A DNA stretch of 64,000 nt from Massilia frigida. GTDB taxonomy: Bacteria; Pseudomonadota; Gammaproteobacteria; Burkholderiales; Burkholderiaceae_D. Positions 27,566-37,802 of the stretch are shown here, piece after piece. Each line of letters starts with the position of its first letter. The first letter of the stretch is position 1. A program made the position numbers and the translations under genes. A model generated the notes under the pieces. That model saw only the letters and a list, made by a program, of their open reading frames with translations, was not told where the DNA came from and ran no database searches. The stretch is taken from positions 62,001 through 126,000 of the forward strand of contig NZ_WHJG01000014.1 of assembly GCF_011682175.1 (NCBI RefSeq), given 5' to 3'.

Positions 27566-29488
27566 TTACGACGACTTGCGCACGCGCAGATACCATTCGC
27601 ACAGCAGGCGCACCTGCTTGGCGGTATATCCTTTTTCCACCATGCGCGCCACGAAATCGGCGTGCTTGTTCGCATCCTCGGCACTGGCCTTGGCATTGAA
27701 CGAAATGACCGGCAACAGTTCCTCGGTATTCGAGAACATCTTTTTCTCGATCACGGTGCGGAACTTTTCATAACTGGTCCAGGCCGGATTCTTGCCGCCG
27801 TTGGTGGCCCGCGCACGCAAGCCGAAGTTGACGATCTCGTTGCGGAAATCCTTGGGATTGCTGATCCCGGCCGGCTTTTCGATCTTTTCCAGCTCGTTGT
27901 TGAGCGAATCGCGGTCGAAGCTTTCGCCCGTGTCGGGATCGCGGAATTCCTGGTCCTGGATCCAGAAGTCGGCGAAGGTCACGTAGCGGTCGAAAATATT
28001 CTGGCCGTATTCCGAATAGCTTTCCAGGTAAGCGGTCTGGATTTCCTTGCCGATGAACTCGACATAGCGCTGCGCCAGATGCTCCTTAATATAGGAAAAG
28101 TAGCGCTGCTCGGTTTCGGGCGGAAACTGCTCGCGCTCGATCTGCTGCTCCAGCACATACAGCAGGTGCACCGGATTGGCCGCCACTTCGGTATTGTCGA
28201 AGTTGAAGACCTTCGACAAAATCTTGAACGCGAAGCGGGTCGACAGCCCGTTCATGCCTTCGTCCACCCCGGCGTAATCGACATACTCGTGCATCGACTT
28301 GGCCTTGGGATCGGTGTCTTTCAGGTTTTCGCCATCGTAGACCAGCATTTTAGAGAAGACGCTCGAATTTTCCGGGTCTTTCAGGCGCGACAGAATCGCG
28401 AACTGCGCCATCATTTTCATGGTGCCCGGCGCGCACGGGGCCAGCTCGAGCGAGGAATTGCGGATCAGCTTATCGTAGATCTTGATTTCGTCCGACACGC
28501 GCAGGCAATACGGTACCTTGACGATGTAAATCCGGTCCAGGAAGGCTTCGTTATTGCGGTTGTTGCGGAAGGTTTTCCACTCCGATTCGTTCGAGTGCGC
28601 CAGGATGATGCCGTCGAAAGGAATCGCGCCGAAACCCTCGGTCCCCTTGTAATTGCCTTCCTGGGTGGCCGTCAGCAGGGGATGGAGCACCTTGATCGGC
28701 GCCTTGAACATCTCGACGAATTCCATCAGCCCCTGGTTGGCCAGGCACAGGCCGCCGGAGTAGCTGTAGGCATCCGGATCGTCCTGGGCGTAATCTTCGA
28801 GCTTGCGGATATCGACCTTGCCGACCAGCGAAGAAATATCCTGGTTGTTTTCGTCGCCCGGTTCGGTCTTGGAAATGGCGATCTGCTTGAGCACCGATGG
28901 ATAGCGCTTGACCACGCGGAACTGGTTGATGTCGCCATTGAATTCGTGCAGGCGCTTGACCGCCCATGGACTTGGAATGGTGCGCAGGTAGCGGCGCGGA
29001 ATGCCGTAATCCTCTTCCAGGATGACGCCATCCTCTTCCTCGTTGAACAGGCCGAGCGGCGATTCGTTCACCGGCGAGCCTTTCAGCGCATAGAAGGGCA
29101 CCTGTTCCATCAGTACCTTGAGTTTTTCGGCGATCGACGACTTGCCGCCGCCCACCGGGCCGAGCAGGTACAGGATCTGCTTGCGTTCTTCCAGGCCCTG
29201 CGCGGCATGGCGGAAGTACGACACCACCTGCTCGATGACTTCCTCGGTGCCGTAGAAATCGCGGAAGGCCGGATAAATCTTGATCACCTTGTTGGCGAAG
29301 ATGCGCGACAGGCGCGTGTCGTTGCGCGTGTCCACCAGGGTCGGCTCGCCGATCGCGGCCAGCATGCGTTCCGGCGCGCTGGCATAGGTGAGCTTGTCCT
29401 TCTTGCACAGTGCCAGATACTCAGAAAGGGAATATTCCTCTTCGCGGGTACGCTCGTAGCGAGCTGCGTAGTTGTCAAAAATGGTCAT
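27566..29488 (-). CDS. prkA: PrkA-family serine protein kinase
   Basis: A 640-residue protein of the PrkA/YeaG family. The N-terminal AAA-like domain carries a Walker A motif (LLGPVGGGKSSIAEKL, near residue 115) and a downstream IILAHSNESEW segment; the C-terminal part is the PrkA kinase region (YVDYAGVDEGMNGLSTRFAFKIL, RNEIVNFGLRARA). AAAGGACA precedes the start by about 7 nt. It is the first gene of the prkA-yeaH-spoVR unit, linked in enteric bacteria to nitrogen starvation and stationary phase. Confidence 0.95.
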   Translation of the reverse strand: MTIFDNYAARYERTREEEYSLSEYLALCKKDKLTYASAPERMLAAIGEPTLVDTRNDTRLSRIFANKVIKIYPAFRDFYGTEEVIEQVVSYFRHAAQGLEERKQILYLLGPVGGGKSSIAEKLKVLMEQVPFYALKGSPVNESPLGLFNEEEDGVILEEDYGIPRRYLRTIPSPWAVKRLHEFNGDINQFRVVKRYPSVLKQIAISKTEPGDENNQDISSLVGKVDIRKLEDYAQDDPDAYSYSGGLCLANQGLMEFVEMFKAPIKVLHPLLTATQEGNYKGTEGFGAIPFDGIILAHSNESEWKTFRNNRNNEAFLDRIYIVKVPYCLRVSDEIKIYDKLIRNSSLELAPCAPGTMKMMAQFAILSRLKDPENSSVFSKMLVYDGENLKDTDPKAKSMHEYVDYAGVDEGMNGLSTRFAFKILSKVFNFDNTEVAANPVHLLYVLEQQIEREQFPPETEQRYFSYIKEHLAQRYVEFIGKEIQTAYLESYSEYGQNIFDRYVTFADFWIQDQEFRDPDTGESFDRDSLNNELEKIEKPAGISNPKDFRNEIVNFGLRARATNGGKNPAWTSYEKFRTVIEKKMFSNTEELLPVISFNAKASAEDANKHADFVARMVEKGYTAKQVRLLCEWYLRVRKSS

Positions 29489-31091
<1,603 letters not shown>

Positions 31092-31109
31092 ATCGATCAC
31101 CACGCCGCC

Positions 31110-33641
31110 ATGCTGATTCAATCGCTTCGAATGACCGCGCGCGACTGGCGCGCCGGTGAACTGCGTTTCCTGCTGATCGCCCTGATCATCGCCGTCTCTT
31201 CGCTGTCGGCGGTCGGTTTCTTCATCGACCGCATGCGCAGCGGCCTCAATCGCGATGCGCACCAGCTGCTCGGCGCCGACCTGCTGGTCAATGCCGACCA
31301 GCCGCTCGATCCCGCCTGGCGCGCCGAAGCCGTCAAGCGCGGCCTGGTGCTGGCCGATACGGTGACCTTCCCCAGCATGGCGCAGGCCGGCGAGGGCGAG
31401 CAATCGGTGTCGCTGCTGGCGGCGGTCAAGGCCGTTTCGCCCGGTTACCCGCTGCGCGGCCAGCTGCGCATCACCACCAGCATGGAGCAGGCCAGCGCCG
31501 CGCTGGGCCAGAAAACCGATACCACGCCCGCGGCGGGCACGGTGTGGGTCGACCCCAACATCGTTACCGCGCTCAAGACCAGCGTCGGCGGCCGCATGCG
31601 CGTGGGCGACAAGGAATTCACGATCGCCCAGCTGATCGCTTCGGAACCGGACCGCGGCCCCTCGTTCGCCAATTTTTCGCCGCGCGTGATGCTCCCCCTG
31701 GCCGACCTGGCCGCGACGGGCCTGATCGACAACGGTTCGCGCGTCACCTACCGCTTGCAGGTGAGCGCGCCGTCCAACAACGACACCAACAGCGTCAAGG
31801 CGTTTGAAGAATGGATCACGGCCCGCATCGAGGCGGACAAGGTGCGCGGCGTGCGCGTCGAGTCGCTCGAAAACGGCCGTCCCGAAATGCGCGCCACGCT
31901 CGACCGCGCCGACCGCTTCCTGTCGCTGGTCGGCCTGCTCTCGGCCATGCTGGCGGCGGTCGCCGTGGCCATGGCCGCGCGCCGCTTCATGCAGCGCCAC
32001 CTGGACGCCTGCGCCATGCTGCGCTGCCTCGGCCTGACGCAAAACCAGGTGACCATGCTGTACCTGATCGAATTCGCCCTGGTCGGCCTGGCCGGCAGCG
32101 CGCTCGGGGTGCTGGCCGGCTTCGGCGGCCACTTCGTGCTGATGCAGCTGATCGGGTCCATGCTCAGCACCGACCTGCCGCCGGTGTCCTTCCTGCCGGC
32201 GCTGCAAGGCATCGCCACCGGCATGCTGCTGCTGGTCGGCTTTGCGCTGCCGCCGATCCTTCAATTGCGCAACGTGCCGCACAACCGCGTGATCCGGCGC
32301 GAACAGGCAGCGCCCAAGCCGATGGCGCTGGCCACCTACGGCCTGGGCCTGATCGTGTTCGTCGGCCTGATGCTGTGGCAGGCGGGCGACGTCACGCTGG
32401 CGCTGTCCACCGCGGCCGGCTTCCTGGGCGGCTTCGCGGTTTTCGCGCTGGTGGCCTGGGGCGGCCTGGCGGCGCTGAAAACACTGCGCGGCGCGCTCGA
32501 CAACCAGAGCTGGCGCTTCGCCGTCACCTCGCTGCAGCGCCGCCCGGGCGCCACCATCGTGCAGGTGGTGTCGCTCGCGCTCGGCCTGATGGCCCTGCTG
32601 CTGCTGACCGTGGTGCGCGGCGACCTGATGACGGCCTGGCGCAGCGCCACCCCGCCGGACGCGCCCAACCGCTTCATCATCAACATTTTGCCCGACCAGA
32701 AAAACGAAGTGGCCCAGCGCATCGCCGCCGCCAAGGTCAGCGAAGCGCAGATGTTCCCGATGATCCGCGGACGCCTGACCGCCGTCAACGGCCAGACTAT
32801 CAGCGCCGCCACGTACCAGGACGACAATGCGCGCCGCCTGGCCGAGCGCGAATTCAACCTCTCGACCATGAATGACATGCCGGCCTCGAACCAGATCGTG
32901 GGCGGCCGCTGGTACCAGGATGCGCCGGGCGTGGCCGAAGCCTCGGTCGAACAGGGCATCGCCAAGACGCTCGGCCTGAAACTGGGCGACACGATGCGCT
33001 TCGATGTCGGCGGCACCCTGGTCGACGCCAGGGTGACCAGCCTGCGCAAGCTGGAATGGGGCTCGATGCGCGCGAATTTTTTCGTGATCATCAACCCGAC
33101 CGCGATGGAGAAAACCTCGCAAACCTTCATGACCGCCTTCCACCTGCCGCCGGCGCAAAGCACGTTCACCAATGCGCTGACGCGCGACTACCCGAACCTG
33201 ACGGTGATCGACGTGAGCGGCATCATCCGCCAGTTGCAGGAAGTGCTGGACCAGGTGGTGGCCGCGGTTGAGTTCCTGTTCATGTTCACCCTGGCCTCCG
33301 GGGTGCTGGTGCTGTACGCGGCGCTGATGGGATCGCAGGACGAGCGCACCCGCGAAGCGGGCTTGCTGCGCGCGCTGGGCGCGACCCGCAAGCAGCTCTC
33401 GCGCGCGCAGTGGATCGAGTTCTCGCTGGTGGGCGGGCTGGCCGGTTTGCTGGCCGCGTCGGGCGCGGCGGCGCTGGGCTGGGCGCTGGCCACTTACCAG
33501 TTCAAGTTCCCCTGGACTTTCAGCCCGATGGTGTGGCTGGCCGGGCTGGTGGTGGGCGCGCTGTGCGCCATCATCGGCGGCTGGCTCGGGCTGCGCAATG
33601 TGCTGCGCCAGCCGCCCTTGCAGACCTTGCGCGGTACGTAA
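31110..33641 (+). CDS. FtsX/YbbP-type ABC transporter permease
   Basis: An 843-residue inner-membrane protein. The N-terminal helix (LRFLLIALIIAVSSLSAVGFF) is followed by a MacB-like periplasmic domain, a first FtsX module (SLVGLLSAMLAAVAVAMAARRF, MLRCLGLTQNQVTMLYLIEF), further helices, and a second periplasmic plus FtsX module (RTREAGLLRALGATRKQLSRAQW). This layout matches YbbP, which normally works with the ATPase YbbA. No ATPase gene lies next to it here. Related systems act on lipids or lipoproteins at the envelope, but the substrate is unknown. Confidence 0.88.
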   Translation: MLIQSLRMTARDWRAGELRFLLIALIIAVSSLSAVGFFIDRMRSGLNRDAHQLLGADLLVNADQPLDPAWRAEAVKRGLVLADTVTFPSMAQAGEGEQSVSLLAAVKAVSPGYPLRGQLRITTSMEQASAALGQKTDTTPAAGTVWVDPNIVTALKTSVGGRMRVGDKEFTIAQLIASEPDRGPSFANFSPRVMLPLADLAATGLIDNGSRVTYRLQVSAPSNNDTNSVKAFEEWITARIEADKVRGVRVESLENGRPEMRATLDRADRFLSLVGLLSAMLAAVAVAMAARRFMQRHLDACAMLRCLGLTQNQVTMLYLIEFALVGLAGSALGVLAGFGGHFVLMQLIGSMLSTDLPPVSFLPALQGIATGMLLLVGFALPPILQLRNVPHNRVIRREQAAPKPMALATYGLGLIVFVGLMLWQAGDVTLALSTAAGFLGGFAVFALVAWGGLAALKTLRGALDNQSWRFAVTSLQRRPGATIVQVVSLALGLMALLLLTVVRGDLMTAWRSATPPDAPNRFIINILPDQKNEVAQRIAAAKVSEAQMFPMIRGRLTAVNGQTISAATYQDDNARRLAEREFNLSTMNDMPASNQIVGGRWYQDAPGVAEASVEQGIAKTLGLKLGDTMRFDVGGTLVDARVTSLRKLEWGSMRANFFVIINPTAMEKTSQTFMTAFHLPPAQSTFTNALTRDYPNLTVIDVSGIIRQLQEVLDQVVAAVEFLFMFTLASGVLVLYAALMGSQDERTREAGLLRALGATRKQLSRAQWIEFSLVGGLAGLLAASGAAALGWALATYQFKFPWTFSPMVWLAGLVVGALCAIIGGWLGLRNVLRQPPLQTLRGT

Positions 33642-33652
33642 GCACGCTGGCA

Positions 33653-34648
33653 TCAGGGTGCCGTCTCGCGCTCGCGCAGGAAGGCCGCGAACGGGTGGGC
33701 TGGCTGCTCCAGTTCGCCCGGCTCCAGCGCGAACAGTGCCCAGTAATAGGTGGTCTGGCCGCCCCGGCAGCGCTGCGCGGGCGCGGTCCAGCGGTGCCAG
33801 TTCTTGGCGAAATCGCGCGCATACATGCCGTCGCCCTCGCGAAAATACGGCACGATGCAGCGCTCGCGCACCGCCTGCAGGAACGACTGCGGCGCATCGT
33901 TGTCGCAACCGACCTCGTAGTGCGCGTTCATCCCGGCCTCGGTTTCGACCACCATCAGCTGGGCGCGTCCGCGCGCGTCGTACAGCAGGATGCCGGCCGG
34001 ATTCGGATACAGATAGTGTTCCACGATCCCGTGCTGCTCCACCACCATGCGCACCACCGCGGAAAACGCCGGGTCGCTCAGGAAGCTGTGGTTGTGCAGC
34101 TCCAGCAGGTCGCGCAGCGGGTCGGAGCGGGCGGCGAAATACGCCTGCTGGAGCGACACGATTTCGGCTTCGAGCTTGTCGAGCGCACCATCGTCGCTCT
34201 TTTTGATGTAACGGTCGATCAGGCCGCGGTTAAAGGCGTCGACCGCCACCTTTTCGTCGGCCACGCCGGTAAACAGGATCTTCTTGCAGGGCAGGTGGCG
34301 CAGCGCCTCGCACAGCTCCAGGCCATCCATCTGCGGCATCGAATAATCGACCACCACCACCGACGGCGTCATGAAGCGCTGCGGCTCGAAACTGATGCGG
34401 TGGATCTGGTCGATATCGAAGGCCACGTTGCAGCGCTCCGTCGAGCCGGGATAGGTATCGTAGCTGGCCGCCAGCCGGCCCGGCTGGCGTTCGCCGTGGG
34501 CGCCGATCCAGGCCAGCGCGCTGCTGGTGTCGGCAAAACATTTGCTGGCCAGGGCCGGGTCGAGCTGGAAGGCGACGCTTTTCAGGAAGCTGTCACTGTC
34601 GTCGATCAGGACGGTCAGGCTGGGATGGCTGTAAATCGGCAGGGGCAT
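33653..34648 (-). CDS. jqsR: LqsR/JqsR-like response regulator of the autoinducer locus
   Basis: A 331-residue protein starting at ATG 34648 with AAAGG upstream, 20 nt after the kinase stop. The receiver domain has the acidic pair Asp16-Asp17 (VLIDDSDS), phospho-acceptor Asp101 (VVVVDYSMPQMDG), Thr127 in LFTG and a Lys in RYIKK. An insert of about 45 residues separates the first two, as in LqsR. The C-terminal half (about 160-331) has no recognised DNA-binding domain. V. cholerae fuses a receiver to CqsS; here it is a separate protein, as in Legionella. Confidence 0.8.
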   Translation of the reverse strand: MPLPIYSHPSLTVLIDDSDSFLKSVAFQLDPALASKCFADTSSALAWIGAHGERQPGRLAASYDTYPGSTERCNVAFDIDQIHRISFEPQRFMTPSVVVVDYSMPQMDGLELCEALRHLPCKKILFTGVADEKVAVDAFNRGLIDRYIKKSDDGALDKLEAEIVSLQQAYFAARSDPLRDLLELHNHSFLSDPAFSAVVRMVVEQHGIVEHYLYPNPAGILLYDARGRAQLMVVETEAGMNAHYEVGCDNDAPQSFLQAVRERCIVPYFREGDGMYARDFAKNWHRWTAPAQRCRGGQTTYYWALFALEPGELEQPAHPFAAFLRERETAP

Positions 34649-34668
34649 GCTGGGCCTTTCATGGCGGG

Positions 34669-35979
34669 TCAATGCGCGGGCGGCTCTGCGGCCACGCGCG
34701 GAAATTCGAGCACGAACATGGTGTAGCCACGCTCGCGCGACGTGCAGCGGATGCTGGCCTGCCAGGCATCGATGATGTCCTTGCACAGGGCCAGGCCGAT
34801 GCCGGCGCCGGAACTGGTTGGGTAGGAAAAGAAGCGCTGGAAGATCATCGGCAGCTGGCGCGCGGCGATGCCGCAGCCGGTATCGATCACCAGCAGGCGC
34901 GGCGTGTCGGGACGGCCGTCGACGACGATGCGGATGCGTCCCTTGCCGGCCCGGTGCAGCGCCTTGAGCGCGTTGCGCAGCAGGTTGAGCAAAACGACGA
35001 CCGACAGCTCGTGCTTGCCGGCGAAGCGGAAGTCGGCGCGGATGGCGACGCTGACCGCATCGCGCTGCGCTTGCGCGGCGAACGGATAGCGCCGGATCAC
35101 CGACTCGACCACCTCGCGCATCGATATCACCTCGCTCGCTTCGAGCTGCTGCTGGACCGCGCTGGCCGACAGCAGGAACAGGTCGATCATGTGGTTCATG
35201 TGGCGTACCTCGTACTGGATGCGCGCCATCGCTTCGCACATCGCCTGCCAGTCGGCCTCGCTGGCCTGGGCCGGCGGCGTGATGCGGCGGTAGATGCCGC
35301 GCACATTGGCCTCGACGCTGATCAGGGGCGTGCGCAGCTCGTGCGACACGCTGGCCAGGCCGTGCGCCACGCCGGCCAGCTTCGCGCGCGCCAGTGCCCC
35401 GCGCCCGGCCTTGGCCACCGACACGGCGACGATGGTGAAGGCGTAGATGGGCAGCTGTTCCAGCACCGTGGGGCTGAGCATGAAAGCCGGCTCGCCGACC
35501 AGCGCAAACAGGGCGCAGGCCAGCACGGTGCCGGTGGCGCAGGCGCTCAGCGCCAGGCGCGTGCGAAAGTGGAACAGCACCGTCAGCGCGATCAGCAGCG
35601 ACTGGCTCCACACGGCCGAACCGTGATTCATCAGGTACATGAAGGCGAACTGGAACGGCAGCACATAGGTCACCGCGATGAACAGATAGGCATGCACGAA
35701 ACGCCCGCGCAGCAGGCGCCCCGGGGCCAGCGCGGGCAGGCACAGGGCCGCGCCGATCAGGCGCAGGGCAAGGCTCTCGAACTCCTGCGGAAACCAGTAG
35801 GTCCAGATCGAATAATAGGCCGGCATGCCCAGGAAGCCGATCCATGCCAGCACGATGAAGGGTCCGGTCGCGTGGGCGTGGTGACGCTCGTTGTGCACCA
35901 GCCAGCGCAGCAGCCAATGCAGCACGAACTCGCGCAGACGGTCGGTGAAAAACGGGGCGGGGGCACTGGCAAACATCAT
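34669..35979 (-). CDS. jqsS: CqsS/LqsS/JqsS-like sensor histidine kinase
   Basis: A 436-residue membrane kinase. I start at ATG 35979; a more distant ATG (36069) would run into the promoter dyad. The sensor module has about six membrane helices, and its segment GFLGMPAYYSIWTYWFPQ closely matches the first CqsS helices, which read alpha-hydroxyketone signals. Then come the phospho-acceptor His213 in SVSHELRTPL, an N box (LLNLLRNALKALH), and G boxes (DTGCGIAARQL, GAGIGLALCKDI). Unlike V. cholerae CqsS there is no fused receiver. It lies 20 nt upstream of the receiver gene and divergent from the synthase gene. Confidence 0.85.
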   Translation of the reverse strand: MMFASAPAPFFTDRLREFVLHWLLRWLVHNERHHAHATGPFIVLAWIGFLGMPAYYSIWTYWFPQEFESLALRLIGAALCLPALAPGRLLRGRFVHAYLFIAVTYVLPFQFAFMYLMNHGSAVWSQSLLIALTVLFHFRTRLALSACATGTVLACALFALVGEPAFMLSPTVLEQLPIYAFTIVAVSVAKAGRGALARAKLAGVAHGLASVSHELRTPLISVEANVRGIYRRITPPAQASEADWQAMCEAMARIQYEVRHMNHMIDLFLLSASAVQQQLEASEVISMREVVESVIRRYPFAAQAQRDAVSVAIRADFRFAGKHELSVVVLLNLLRNALKALHRAGKGRIRIVVDGRPDTPRLLVIDTGCGIAARQLPMIFQRFFSYPTSSGAGIGLALCKDIIDAWQASIRCTSRERGYTMFVLEFPRVAAEPPAH

Positions 35980-36022
35980 GGAAGGGTTTCCGGACTCGCA
36001 GCGGTGGGCGGGGAAGAGCAAT

Positions 36023-36063
36023 CTTGACCTATGTTGATATTTTGCAATTTGATATATGTCAAG
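36023..36063. promoter_or_regulatory. Divergent promoter with inverted repeat, jqsS/jqsA
   Basis: An imperfect 41-bp dyad (arms CTTGAC 36023-36028 and GTCAAG 36058-36063, with further matches inward) lies between the divergent genes. On the minus strand it forms a good promoter: TTGACA (36057-36062), a 17-nt spacer and TATCAA (36034-36039). The plus-strand arm gives TTGACC at 36024-36029 without a strong -10. A shared regulator could bind the dyad; this is inferred. Confidence 0.55.
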
Positions 36064-36131
36064 CTCCATCGATGTTGCAGGAATGGCAAGGAAGGGCGGC
36101 ACAGAATGGATAATTTTTCCAAGGAGAATTC

Positions 36132-37376
36132 ATGTCTTTTGCTGCCGATCACATTTCGACTGCCGTGCGCGCCGAACTGGCCATGCCATCCTTCGTCACA
36201 GGCCGCATGGATGAGCATTACGTGACCCGCGTCGCGCAGTTGCTGGGCGGCGAGCATCTGCATGTCTGGACGCCACCCCAGCCCGACGCGATCATGTTGG
36301 CCAGCAACGACTACCTGTGCATTTCCGGCGAAGCGGCCTTGCTGGAGGCGCAGGCGCGCTGCCTCGTCACGAGCCGGGCGGGCATGCTGATGTCCTCCGT
36401 ATTCCTGCAAGAGGGCAGCGCCCAGCACCGGCTGGAAGCGAAGCTGGCGGCCTTCATGGGCGCCGAAGACGCGGTGCTGACCCAGTCCGGATGGGCCGCC
36501 AACGTCGGCCTGCTGCAAACCATCGCCGGGCCGGGGGTGCCGGTCTATCTCGACATGATGGCGCATGCCTCGCTGTGGGAAGGCGTGCAGTCGGCGCAGG
36601 CCACCGCGCTGCCGTTCCTGCACAACGACGCGGCGCACCTGGAGCGCCAGGTGCGCAAGCACGGTCCCGGCGTGATCGTGGTCGATGCGCTGTACAGCAC
36701 CAACGGCAGCGTCGCGCCGTTGGAACAGGTGGCGCGCATCGCCACCGGCAGCGGCAGCATCCTGGTGGTCGACGAATCGCATTCGCTCGGCACCCACGGC
36801 CCGCGCGGGGCCGGGCTGGTGGCGGCGCTGGCACTGGAGGGACAGGTGCACTTTCGCACCGCCTCGCTAGCCAAGTGCTTCGCCGGGCGGGCCGGCTTCA
36901 TTACCTGTTCCAGCCACTTCAAGGGCTACTTCCTGTCGGCCTCGCGCCCGGCGATCTTCAGCTCCTGCCTGCTGGAGCACGAACTGGCATGGTTCGATGC
37001 GGCGCTCGACTTCATCGCCGCCGCCGATGGCCGCCGCGCGGCGCTGGCCCGCGTCACGCGCACGGTGAGGGACGGCCTGCGTGCGTTGGGCTACAACGTC
37101 GACGACGGCAGCGAACAAATCGTCGCGCTCGAAGCGGGACCGGAACCGCGCACGCTGGCGCTGCGCAAGGCGCTGGAGCGGCGCGGCATCCACGGCGCCG
37201 TGTTCTGCGCGCCGGCCACCGCCAAGAACCGTTCGCTGGTGCGCCTCACGCTCAACAGCGGCCTGACAAGCGCCCAGTGCGCGCGCCTGCTCGACGCCTG
37301 CGCCGACATGCGTCCGGAGGTCGGGATGGACAGCTGGCCATCGACGCGCCGCCTGCGCCGCCTCACACTGGTCTGA
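36132..37376 (+). CDS. jqsA: CqsA/LqsA/JqsA-family autoinducer synthase
   Basis: A 414-residue PLP enzyme of the alpha-oxoamine synthase group with CqsA features. Such enzymes condense an acyl-CoA with an amino substrate to make alpha-amino- or alpha-hydroxyketone quorum signals (CAI-1, LAI-1 type). AAGGAG lies 6 nt before ATG 36132. Visible residues: Asp214 and His217 (LVVDESHSLG) and the PLP Lys248 in FRTASLAKCFAGRAGF. The N-terminal ASNDYL and GSAQHRLE motifs are conserved in CqsA. Genes for a CqsS-like kinase and a receiver lie divergently, which supports signalling rather than biotin or haem synthesis. The exact product cannot be read from sequence. Confidence 0.9.
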   Translation: MSFAADHISTAVRAELAMPSFVTGRMDEHYVTRVAQLLGGEHLHVWTPPQPDAIMLASNDYLCISGEAALLEAQARCLVTSRAGMLMSSVFLQEGSAQHRLEAKLAAFMGAEDAVLTQSGWAANVGLLQTIAGPGVPVYLDMMAHASLWEGVQSAQATALPFLHNDAAHLERQVRKHGPGVIVVDALYSTNGSVAPLEQVARIATGSGSILVVDESHSLGTHGPRGAGLVAALALEGQVHFRTASLAKCFAGRAGFITCSSHFKGYFLSASRPAIFSSCLLEHELAWFDAALDFIAAADGRRAALARVTRTVRDGLRALGYNVDDGSEQIVALEAGPEPRTLALRKALERRGIHGAVFCAPATAKNRSLVRLTLNSGLTSAQCARLLDACADMRPEVGMDSWPSTRRLRRLTLV

Positions 37377-37408
37377 CAGCGGCGCGCGCGCTGCGCTATC
37401 ATGGCGGC

Positions 37409-37798
37409 ATGAGTGAACCACAAACCCTGTATGACGTCATCGGTGGCGAAGCGCGCGTGCGCGAGATGGTCGACCGCTTCTACGACCTGATGGAGCTGGA
37501 GCCCGAGTTTGCCGGCATCCGCGCGCTGCATCCGCCGTCGATGGACGGCTCGCGCGACAAGCTGTTCATGTTCCTGAGCGGCTGGATGGGCGGGCCCGAC
37601 CTGTTCGTCGAACAGTACGGCCATCCGCGCCTGCGCGCGCGCCACCTGCCGTTTGCCATCGGCGGCAGCGAGCGCGATCAGTGGCTGCGCGCCATGGCAT
37701 GGGCGATGGAAGATATCGGCATCGATGAAGCGCTGCGCCTGCGCCTGATGGAGTCGTTCTACCAGACCGCCGACTGGATGCGCAACCAGCCCGGTTGA
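37409..37798 (+). CDS. Group II truncated haemoglobin
   Basis: A 129-residue globin of the trHbO type. It shows the B-helix DRFYDLMELEPEF, the CD/E region FMFLSGWMGGPDLFVEQYG, the proximal His in RARHLPF and the G8 Trp in QWLRAMAW typical of group II. It may bind O2, NO or peroxide. It begins 33 nt after the synthase gene, in the same direction, so it may be co-expressed with the quorum signal synthase. It ends 4 nt before rmuC. Confidence 0.9.
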   Translation: MSEPQTLYDVIGGEARVREMVDRFYDLMELEPEFAGIRALHPPSMDGSRDKLFMFLSGWMGGPDLFVEQYGHPRLRARHLPFAIGGSERDQWLRAMAWAMEDIGIDEALRLRLMESFYQTADWMRNQPG

Positions 37799-37802
37799 TG
37801 TC

